NCBI GenBank assembly: GCA_963693305.1
Contig: OY855905.1
Coordinates: 37,463,637 to 37,527,636, forward strand
DNA length: 64,000 nucleotides
Reading direction: 5' to 3'
From: Meandrina meandrites
Lineage: Eukaryota > Cnidaria > Anthozoa > Scleractinia > Meandrinidae
Shown: positions 34,501 through 44,411 of the stretch, piece by piece
Layout: each line of letters opens with the position of its first letter
Position numbering within the stretch: the stretch's first letter is position 1
Program-made: the position numbers and the translations under genes
The notes under the pieces: model-generated
What the model saw: the letters and a program-made list of their open reading frames with translations, nothing else
The model's database searches: none
Told to the model about the DNA's origin: nothing

Positions 34501-34842
34501 CTGCGCTAGCGTTAACCAAACTTTTGGAAAAAAATTATTCCAACCCGCAATGTTATGGCATGGCTTGAACTTCTCCCATGGGAATAATCCTTCGCAAAAT
34601 GAATTTCCCTTCGGTCGCCTCTCAATTCTAAATAACGCTGCCCTTGCCTGATAACCCTAACACTTCGTGCTAACCCTAACTTTTCAATTTGGAAAGCCGA
34701 TTTAGTAATCCCGAGTCTCTTTGCATAGCCTGCATCTCTTCTATAACAAAAAGTCGATGGTAAAGGAATTACCATGTGATTGCCTTACAGCTTCGAAAAC
34801 GCAAGCCTATCGGGTAAACGCTAACTCTAGGTGCAGCGAACT

Positions 34843-35222
34843 AAATAAGCGCTCAATGCCAAACAATTTGGGAAAAGTATGCCCCATTGTGTTGCACGTT
34901 CTCGAAAATACGCATAATTTATCTTTGTTTTGCAGAGAAATGCGCCTGTATTGTTTTCTTTGTACCTCGTATTTACACATTTTATTTGGCGACGTTTTCC
35001 TTCGGCCGGTTCGAAACACTCGTTTAAATAATAAATAAAATAAACGCGGCCAAATGAAAACGTCTCCGAATAAAATGTGTGTTACGTGGCACAACGGAAA
35101 AAACGGGCGCATTTCCTAGTATTTTTTCTCTGCAAAACAAAGATAAATTATGCGTATTTTCGAGAACGTGCAACACAATGGGGCATACTTTTCCCAAATT
35201 GTTTGACATTGAGCGCTTATTT
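34843..35222. repeat. Long inverted repeat of 380 bp
   Basis: The left arm from AAATAAGCGCTCAATG through CAAACAATTTGGGAAAAGTA and GCCCCATTGTG to TTTGTTTTGCAGAGAAA returns on the right as its reverse complement with few changes. Arms are roughly 110 bp or more; the inner part also pairs around GGCGACGTTTTC. Open frames on both strands here are mirror images and not genes. Confidence 0.85.
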
Positions 35223-35914
35223 CCATATTCAGGAAATTCACTGAATATTTAAATAAATTAATTTCCCAGGCCCGGTTGTCTTCGGCTTTGCTGTCGACAT
35301 TTCCGAAGTGTTTCTTTGGGGTGTCCCAGAGGAGGTTTTGTAGTGGGGCATGTTCTGCTTTCTAGGGCGGGCATAGGCAGTAATTTTGACCAATTTTAGC
35401 GAAAATTGCATAAATTGTCCCGACAACTGGTACATATCATGGTAAATCGGCAAATTTACGACCTAATTTGATATTCCAGCAGGGTTTAAAAGAACTATTC
35501 GCGAACTGATTGGACTCAAATTTGGCCAGATTATAGTTCAAAGACTGTTCTATCGAGGACCGGGAGCTCTTACTAAAGCGAGTAGGGGAAAGATATTTTT
35601 TGGGCTACATTCCAGAGGCGGTACCCGATTCTTGGATGTGGAAGTTGCACACCTTGTGTAAATATTAGTATTCTATACACGAGTCAAAACTTAAACTCAT
35701 AGAACTGCTCTCGCACGCTTCAAATCGTCAAAAAACCTGCGTAAAAACAAACTTAAACATTGCGAAAATGTTTCTTATTCATTTTATTGCAAATAGACAG
35801 CAGTAAAAGCCGATTTTAGGAAGCTTAAATATTTACAATAGCGATTAGCGAGAAAATTTGAATATTTATATGGGGCGTGCTGTGACCTCACAAACACAGT
35901 CTGGTAAGCCTGTG
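35223..35914. other. Spacer between two long inverted repeats
   Basis: No gene or repeat was recognised in this stretch. Confidence 0.4.
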
Positions 35915-36471
35915 GGAACTCTGCAATTTTGTGGCGCAATGTTTCAATATTGATTGGCAGTTTGGTCCACGCAACTTGCAACTTTCAATTCAAATTTGCT
36001 CGAGCAAGTTGCCAAGTTCCGGTTTTCATTAGTCCCATATAGAACGTAATAATTCCACCTCTATTTCGAAGAAGGGGAAAATAATTGCTCTTTGGTCAAC
36101 TATATCAACAGAGGGCACGAAGTTACCAACAGGTTTAGTTCAATTCGGCAAACTGGAATGTTTGCTCGACGCAACTTGTAAGTTTCAATCAAATTTGTTC
36201 TAGCAAGTTCCGGTTTTTGAGCGCAATTCCCAGTTTGGCAATTTGAACTAAACCTGTCAATAATTTCTTGTCATCTGGTAATAAATAGTTGACCATAGGG
36301 CAATTATTTCGTACTTCTTTGAAACAGGTGGGATTATTACGTTCTATACCCGAAAAGTGAATACCGGAACTTGGCAACTTCCTCGAGCAAAATTTAGTTG
36401 AAAGTTGCAAGCTGCGTCGAGCAAAATCCCAATCAATATTGAAACATTGCGCCACAACATTACAGAGTTCC
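35915..36471. repeat. Long nested inverted repeat of 557 bp
   Basis: GGAACTCTG, GTGGCGCAATGTTTCAATAT and TGATTGG at the left are mirrored at the right by CCAATCAATATTGAAACATT, GCGCCAC and CAGAGTTCC. Nested arms ACAGGTTTAGTTCAA/TTGAACTAAACCTGT lie at the centre, and CGACGCAACTTG/CAAGTTCCGG motifs repeat within. Arms total about 230 bp each. Confidence 0.82.
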
Positions 36472-36484
36472 TATCAAAAGAACA

Positions 36485-36810
36485 TCCGGTTTGACTGTAA
36501 GCGAGTTTTCATTTTCAAAGCGTCTGTTCGCATCTTCACAAATTTGAATAAAAAGGTAAACGAGGTTTCATGTTCGAATCCAAAGCGTCTGTTCGCATCT
36601 TCACAAGTTTGAATAAAAAGTTAAGCGAGGTTTCACGTTCAAAGCGTCTGTTCGCATCCTCACAAGTTTGAATGAAAAGGTAAGCGAGCTTTCATGTTCA
36701 ACGCGTCGTGCGGTTCGTATGTTCACAAGTTTGATAAAAAGCTGAGCGAGGTTTCATGTTCAAAGCGCTAGCGTCTGTTCGCATCTTCACAAGTTTGACT
36801 TTCATTTCAC
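36485..36810. repeat. Minisatellite of about 60 bp, copy block 2
   Basis: About five units of AAAGCGTCTGTTCGCATCTT, CACAAGTTTGAATAAAAAG and TTAAGCGAGGTTTCATGTTC, more regular than block 1. It stands upstream of duplication copy 2 as block 1 does of copy 1. Confidence 0.85.
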
Positions 36811-37174
36811 AAATAACTTTCAAGTAATATTTTATATATTTAAGACAGAAAAAAAGCTCCGATCCTAATCTTGCCTGAGACTTTTATCTCAAAATATCTC
36901 TCAACTCTCCAACTGAACGCGCAGCTATTGCTCTGCGGTATATCACTCCCTAAACAGATAACTTTGGCGGAAATTATTTTAGCTATATATGTATATTATT
37001 GGTATTCGTGAGTCTTTGCCTTTACGTATAGGATTTTATTACAGGTATAACTTTTTCTAAATTAAAAATTTAACCAAGCGCTTCTCTGATAAAAAAAAAG
37101 ATGTTGTGTAAATTAAACTGTTATAACGACACAGTTGTTTTAACCGACTGAGTCTGTAGACATCTGCAGGCTTA

Positions 37175-37424
37175 AGGCCTGGCAAAACGAGGCAACATGT
37201 TTCCAGAAACACCCGTAGCGCGCGCATGTTTCCCAAATGTTTCCCAGTTTTGCCACACGAGAAACATTGTTTCCAGCGTCAATTTTGTTTCCAAGAAGCA
37301 AAATTTGCTTCTGCTACATGGCAGAAACATTTCGTGTTTCCGCGCGGCATGGAAACATGGCAAAACGAGGAAACAATCACGGAAACATGTTTCTGGAAAC
37401 ATGTTTCCTCGTTTTGCCAGGCTT
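37175..37424. mobile_element. MITE, PIF/Harbinger-like, with an identifiable empty site
   Basis: The ends AGGCCTGGCAAAACGAGG and CCTCGTTTTGCCAGGCTT are inverted repeats flanked by TTA on both sides (37172-37174 and 37425-37427). The duplicated copy at about 33720 reads CAGGCTTAGACTTACATAA without the element and with a single TTA. Interior motifs ACATGTTTCC and GGAAACATGT repeat. It is 250 bp and non-coding; open frames here are repeat artefacts. Confidence 0.88.
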
Positions 37425-37732
37425 TTAGACTTACATAAATGTGTTTGCAAGCGGAATTAAACTGACATTTCACACGAAACTAGTAAAATGAACATTCCTC
37501 ACTTCGAATTTTCAAAGAATTATCTTACCTTACAGATGCAAATGTGTCGTTTCTTTTTTTGTACCGTCTTTTCGGTGTAAAGCGCCCCGCTCGGAATTAA
37601 GAATTCTATCATAAAGGAAGTTCAGTCTCTCATTGACACAACTGGTAACTATGGTGACAAATAACAAGGAATTTCTTAAAAGGAATAATATTGGAATAAT
37701 ATTGATATTCTGTCAGCAGCTCCTGTTCCATT

Positions 37733-37838
37733 GCCTGCGAGAGCAGACGGCTTTTTCGGCTCGAGTTTCATCCGCCGGGAAAAGACCTTTTCTCGGTGGG
37801 TGAAACTCGAGCCGAAAAAGCCGTCTGCTCTCGCAGGC
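37733..37838. repeat. Foldback insertion, near-perfect palindrome
   Basis: GCCTGCGAGAGCAGACGGCT and AGCCGTCTGCTCTCGCAGGC are perfect arms that continue through TTTTTCGGCTCGAGTTTCA for about 40 bp each. The loop is centred on the GGGAAAAGACCTTTTCTCGG stretch. The equivalent position in duplication copy 1 has no such sequence, so it inserted after the duplication. Confidence 0.85.
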
Positions 37839-38310
37839 TACTGTTTTCAAGAAAAAAACTCATTTTCTCTTGTTTCTGTTCAATCTTCCATTATAAGAAT
37901 TTTCAACAGTTCTCGATATAATCTTCTTAATTAAGGTAATTAGAGAGTAACGGAAACAATTTTCAATGACTTGGTACTCGTTTTATCCAAATTAGTTTTG
38001 ACAACTGCTAAAATTTAAGCTGATGCTTTGCTAATAAGATGTTTAACTTCTAATTATGTCTAACTTTTCTCCTCTTGCAAAAAATTATATTTTGACTCCA
38101 GAATATGTTAATCACCCTAATCCCGGGAGACAAAAGATAGCTGTCAAAGTCACACCTGCATTTTGTTTGGTGCTACACATTTGCACATTTCAAGCTTAGT
38201 ATTCACAGTTTCCTTTTACACTCCGGTTCCCCTAGATATGGGTAACGCGGGCTATGGCGACCCATTGTACATCACCGGCTGACCTACTACATTCACTTGT
38301 TCTATTGCGA

Positions 38311-41300
38311 ACTTTCAAGTTCGGTTGCAATAGCGCTATTATGGCCAGAGTTTGTTTGCTTTTATAGGGGCAAGGGAAGCCAAAGTAGTTTGATAACGCG
38401 CTACAAGGATATAACTGTGCGGAAAGAGACCAGCTGACTTGTATTCAGTTTAGGAGTCTTTGAATTCTATAAGGCTTTGTCTCAAACTTCCCCCACCCCA
38501 CTCCCATTTAGATGTGTCCAAGCTACAACAATCACTCCCACACCCTCCCCCATTAAGTCTAGTTTTGTAACACTCATCGCTTCCGAAGAATTTGGAATTT
38601 CTCGCTCGGTGATCCTGGCTACGCGTCGGTGATTCATAACTATTGTCTTACAAACAATAGAGCCCCTTTCCATCAAACAATAGTTAAGGCCATAAAAGGA
38701 GCGAAAGTTAGACTTATTATCAAGCCAAAATCCTAACCGAAAGTTTGATACAACAGACTACCGGGATACCGGAAACCGGGAAATCCGGAAACAAAGGCCC
38801 AGAAATGAATACATTTATGTTCTGGTATGTGGAAATTAAGCTCGCTGGACGAAAAACTATGAGGGCCATTTTGACAAATTCCGCCATTTTTAGGCAACCA
38901 AGCGAAAAATCTGCCATAACTCAACAAGTGCCATAACACAAATTATACTTGGTATCGCGCATGATCACACATTAAAACAATAATTTGACTCATACCTTTG
39001 TGGGGGATAAGGCAGGTAGTCCACACTGTCACTTTCTCTTCCATAGATTTTAATACTCAAAGTATAAAGGACTCCTTTTCACAAAGCTTCCCTCGCGTGA
39101 AGTCTGTAAAAAAAAAACAAGACTAAAAATAAAATAACAATCACTTGTACAAATATATCTATGCCACCTTAATCAAAACGAAAAATGATTGGCTATAAAA
39201 AGCCCGTTTCAGACAAAGAATAACAATCTTTCGTAGTCGAGGAGACCAACGTGACAAAAAGCATTTCACAACGAGATTCTAAATCGACGTCGACAGAATC
39301 CCATCCTGATTTCATAAGCTCGTTTCCGACAATTCGGAATTTGAGATGTCGCGCGGGTTTCCGGGATTCCGGCTCCAACTTGAAAGTAGGAATATGACTC
39401 ACAAACACAAGAGTAAAGGACCACCGTTCCTGGCAAATTTAGGACCTGCTCTGCATTCTAATCATCGGCTGATCATTATACGGGACAATAACAAAAGCAT
39501 TCATTTACAGGGGCATTGTATGTTTCGTCCAGTAAACATGTAAATTAAACAGTATCACCTATAAAATAAGAAAGGAAATTTAATCAGTTCCACTCGATTA
39601 TACATAAGTACGTAGCCGGTAGTCAACTTGAGTTCGCAATACTGATCAACGAATTTAGTCAAGCCTCTTTTGCCTTAAAGGAAAAAACATTGTTAGTCAA
39701 TGCATGCGAAATTCTAAAAAGACCCTCTGTGATATAAGTAATGTTAGACGAAAACAACAAGTGACTTCACAAAAAGTATAGTCGTGCAATATCTCTTCAT
39801 GTAACACGATCCTCCCTAAAATCAAATGCCTTGCTTGCGTAGCGTTTTAGATTCGCAGTTGCTTCCACGGGACGTATCTTTGAAAATCTCTAAGTATACA
39901 AGATTGGAACAGCAGAACGATAAGACAGCAAGCACATCAAAAATAAAGAAAACTGTGCACATATAGTATAGCGCAATAAAGCGATGAAGCTAAATATTAT
40001 GTCAAAATATCTTTAAAAACTCACCTCCGTTGCCGCATGAAAGCTGTGCAACTTGTTTCATTAGACATGCAACATCTAACACTAATCGTTTCAAATTGAT
40101 AATATTACTTTGCGGGGTTTTCGTTTTATTGAAATTTACTTCGACTGCCAGAGAAGACGACTGGCTAAGCGTTAATAACAGGGAGTAATTACCAATTGTT
40201 TGTTATGCGGGTAACAGCTGAGCAGGCAAAACACTGGTCCTGAAAATTTATTGGTTAAAACGCGTGTTAATTACAAATTGACTGAATTGAAGAGCTTCGT
40301 GTCTTGTGAAAACGGTGATATCACCGTAGCCAAACCTGAACACTTATATTACACAATGAAAAGAGGATAAAACTTTCATTTCTCGTTTTGCAAGACAATT
40401 AATTTGGGCAAAAGAACATAAAAGAACTTTATTTTAGGTGAAATTACTTTCAGAGATCTTCCGTTGTCACCGTCGTTGCCAGGTTACAGGTTTATAAGTT
40501 CTTTCTCAGTAAGGACAATAATCGCTGTGTAAAATGATAGTAATTACGGTTATATAATACCGTCGAATTACCTTTAAATCCGAGGAAAGGAAGCGTGCAA
40601 GCTATATAGGAACAGTATATTCCTTTTGACTTAAAATAGACTGTGTTTACAACGATAAGGAGACACTGTTGCTATGCGACGGCGACACTTTCACCAGACA
40701 CGTTTTGTCGCACTTTGTAATATCTATCTCAATTTGTAATAAATCGGCCCACTTTTTCATATCTGTCTCAGTTTGTAATTCGCACTTTATCGGTAATAAA
40801 ATAGACTGTCGCACTTTGTAATAATTGCCGTAGGACTTTGAAATATTTTTTTTAGATAGTTCGTGAGCAAACCAGTGAACCCACTACGGGGGAGGGGGGG
40901 AGGGGTGCCTCTTTTAACCTATGTAGTATTTTGTGGTTTTCATTTCTTCTTACAAGTGGTATTTTTTGCATGGCTTTCACTTGCGTATTACAATACAAAA
41001 TCAGTATACTTGAGGGCGGTTGCCTCTTTCTGTAGGAATTTAAAATCGCTGCAAAAATTTTGGTATCAGAGTGTTTTTAGTCGCAGGCTTTTGTAGAATG
41101 GTCGGAGACATCCGAAGGTCGATCCTTGACGAGCGGGCAAACTTCGATTGACTGCAAAACACTTGCAGTTTTCCTTCAAGGCTCAAAAGTCAAAGCTCTC
41201 ATGGAGAGGGTTTCTCGCATCGTTGTTAGCCTGTGTCGTAGGCACTGGAGTAATTTAGAGCGCAAAAATTCCGGCGAGAACGATCTTTAAACTTAACAGC

Positions 41301-41600
41301 TTTCGCGCCAGTCAACCGGAGATAGTTGCAAAAGCTGGAGCGGTAGAAAAGATCTGAACTCGAACGTCAGAGTTCATCAGGAGAGCTAACGCTCGAAACG
41401 CTGTCATTTCTGAATCTAAAACTCCAAGATGATAATTTAAGCGTATGCTGTAAATAAGCTTTCGTACTTTTGTTTTAACGATCTGCTCACGAAAGAAATT
41501 GCATTTTTAACATTACATAACGACATTTCAACGTAACATAACATTTTTAATCGATAACAAACCAAAATTTTCACTCGAAATCCCCGCGTTATAAACGTAT
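38311..41600. other. Gene-poor stretch
   Basis: Short frames (38482-38939, 39193-39543, 40863-41096) have no domains. Around 40700-40830 phrases such as TCGCACTTTGTAATA and CAGTTTGTAAT recur loosely. No gene called. Confidence 0.4.
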
Positions 41601-41830
41601 CTTATCAATCGGCCAGGAGGCATGAGGTTTATAAACTGAACCTGTCTTGCATGTGTTATTTTGTTTCTTAACTATCAACATCAACACCCGTCTTTCGCTG
41701 AAGGGGAACGCGCGCTCCAAAACTATGACGTCATGCTTTGGCGAACCTCTGTTGAAGATCAAAGATGGCGATTTTAGAGCCGACATGACTCGTTTGCATA
41801 ATCATGAGCGTGGTGAACGATTCTTGAAAG
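41600..41830 (+). promoter_or_regulatory. Possible promoter and untranslated first exon of the four-LamG gene
   Basis: A CRE-like CTATGACGTCATG lies at about 41723-41735. A good donor AAAG|GTGAGT follows at about 41830. A pyrimidine-rich acceptor (TTTTTTTTTTAAG) at 43663 precedes the coding start by 31 nt. Joining them would give an untranslated 5' exon. The link is inference. Confidence 0.35.
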
Positions 41831-43245
41831 GTGAGTTGAACTTTAAAATTCCTGTTTTCTTGTGAGAGTAAACAATTATCCGTTCTTACAAGCATAAAAT
41901 ACCCTCGCTGTGAGGGTCAAACCAGTAAAAATTCTTGTCGCCCCGGTTGGACGGTCGTGATCTTGATTCAAATTTCTTCAGTTAGTTTTTTTCGGATTTA
42001 TAGCCCTGTGTGCAGCGTTTTTTGGCGGAGTATTTAAAACAAATAATGGCCATTAGTAGTCTTCGATTTCTATCCAATTCGAAGTCTTAAATAACTTAAA
42101 GTTACCCGACATAATTCAAAGCGCTTTCCTGTGGCCACATTGTTCGATTCGTATTCAACCTGTAGTTTGTATGTTCACTCTTCACCGCGGTTTCCGCACA
42201 AAAAAGTTGCCATATTTTAAATAGAGAAACTAGAAATTCCCCTGATTATGGTTCTAATATTAACACTTAATCCCTTGAAACATCTCGATTTTAAACTGTG
42301 ATCGTGAAGGATATATACTAAATCACTTCTTTTTATATCTCTCTTTTACTTCAGTCCATAATTTGCTTCTCGCAAAATCGATTTGCATGTTCAAGACAAA
42401 ATCGTCAAAAGAGGCGGAAGATCATCCTTTTTTAACATGCACCACAAAAAAGAGAACTTTGATAATAGCAAGCGCCGCCACAACTTTTTAAACTTAGTTT
42501 TGCGTCGCTGCCCAAGATTCAGAGTGCGCCTTAATTAGATTTAGATAATTCGATCCATAAAGTGGAACCGGCACCTTTTATTGGAAATAAGGAGTCAATA
42601 ACGTTTAGTGTTATCCTAAGATAAGAAGTTTCCAAATCTAAATGATGCCGATATTTTTCAATTTAATCCTCTTTGAGCCATGTCTGGCTTCTTATGCACA
42701 TTTGATTTTGTACCGACTTTAAATACAGGGGGGGGGGGCACACTACGCCGGGAAAAATCGGTTTTACACTACTAGATGCTACTTGAAATGCGATAAAGCA
42801 ATTTGAAATGCAACGGAAATAGCAGTTTGAATGGCTAATATTTCAACCCAGCATATTTTATCTTCTAGAACTAGCTACAACAGTTTTACTTGTCGAAACG
42901 TTAGGCATCTAAACTGCCCATACCTAGCCTTGCATTTCAAATCGTTTAATGTTGTTTTTAATTTGTACAGCCCAGAATCATATTTAGTGCTTCACCTTTA
43001 AATCCTTCACAAAATATTAAGGTGGCTCGTAACGGTTTGGACATTTCCGTCTTATGCATTCTATTGCAGCTACACCAATAATGCTGAAGAATAATTCAGC
43101 TGCATAAATTACTAATGACGTATCTCATAAATACAGGGTCCTAAAGGAAAATAGAAATAGAAACTTTAAAAATAGAAAAATAGAAATAGAAAGTTTATAG
43201 TTGTCATGCACTTAGCTTCACATCTGTTCGAGAAAGCTAGTTTAC
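41831..43245. other. Probable 5' UTR intron of the four-LamG gene
   Basis: AT-rich with a G10 run at 42728-42737 and no reading frame of note. A purine-rich AAATAGAAATAGAAA stretch lies at about 43148-43195. Confidence 0.4.
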
Positions 43246-43459
43246 AGGCATGCCTCTGAAACTAAAGAAACAAATAGTTATATGAACATAACGTAGATAA
43301 AAATCATAGCTGGTAGGAGGCAGACTAGTGTATATACAAAGCGTGACCGAAAATTTGAACTCGGGACGACCGAGAACAAATCCAGCTAATGGCAAGGTGG
43401 AGGGCTTGAACCCAGGACCTCCGGTTTACAACCTAAACCTACTCGGCCACGCTGCCCCC
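43246..43459 (-). mobile_element. tRNA-derived SINE, copy 1
   Basis: On the minus strand the head reads GGCAGCGTGGCCGAGTAGG (A-box-like) and then CCTGGGTTCAAGCCCTCC (B box), the internal Pol III promoter of a tRNA. The body matches the copy at 46351-46615 in order (GAGGCAGACTAGT, ACAAAGCGTGA, AGGCATGC on the plus strand). It ends without a clear target duplication. Confidence 0.78.
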
Positions 43460-43663
43460 GCTCCAGGGTTCCAGGGCTCCTGGGTTCCAACCCAAAAATA
43501 GTCGGGATCAAGGCTCCGCGTCCCCCCTTGGGATCCTGAAATAGGACTTCCATACAGTAAACACGTACTTGAACAAGTAACTGATAACCCTTCAATGTCG
43601 CTTATCATAGCAACTTTGTATCCGCGAATCTTCTAAACAAGTACACTTTCCTTTTTTTTTAAG

Positions 43664-44349
43664 GAGAAAGACATTGAAGAAGGCAGTGTACACCATGCAC
43701 CTGAGATATGTGTGTCTCTTGTTGTTAGTGGGTGTCATCGTCACTTGGGCTGGATTGACACGTGAGTTAGCCTTTTGCTTCTTATTGGTCAGTTCTTCTT
43801 ATTGGCCACGGTACTGCTTCAAATATATATGATTTCGAACATCTCTGTTTGAATAAAATTTCAACTCCACCATTTTAAGGTATCTACTGTACTGTGCAAG
43901 GGTCCATGCAATGGCATATTTTTGCTGGTTCAGTAATCCTTTCAATATACTTGCTGTATGCTGGTCTGTGCTTTATTTTAGAGGATTTTAATCAAGTATT
44001 CTACCTTGGTTTCGATCGTTACAATGGAGATCGACTTTACGATGATTCATTGCACAACAACAATGCGACCCTGAAGTCTGCTAAGTTAGAAAAAATATCT
44101 GGCAGCTGTGGCAAATGTGTTCAAGTGTGTTGTGGTGGTAATATCACTATAGATGGAGCTAAGTTTGTTGGTGAGTTCTAGTTAAAAAAGGCAAGGCAGT
44201 TATAAGTACCTAATATAAGTTGGTCGTTTGCGATTGATTGACTGGCTGACTGACTGACTGACTGACTGACTGACTGACTGACTGACTGACTGACTGACTG
44301 ACTGACTGACTGACTGACTGACTGACTGACTGGCTGACTGACTGACTGA

Positions 44350-44411
<62 letters not shown>

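Larger units (their letters stand above)
37110..38310. repeat. Segmental duplication, copy 2
   Basis: Collinear with 33600-34500 but enlarged by two clean insertions: a MITE at 37175-37424 and a foldback at 37733-37838. Divergence by substitutions is modest compared with the last-exon duplication. Confidence 0.8.

Noticed and set aside
34807..35209. Opposed open frames with the same peptide on both strands
   Set aside because: They are the two arms of the 380-bp inverted repeat.
37172..37473. Six overlapping open frames on both strands
   Set aside because: All lie in the inverted-repeat MITE and mirror each other.
33600..38310. Direct repeats about 3.5 kb apart as the LTRs of a retrotransposon
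   Set aside because: No TG/CA ends, primer-binding site, polypurine tract or gag/pol frame; the repeats also carry a minisatellite upstream, so duplication fits better.
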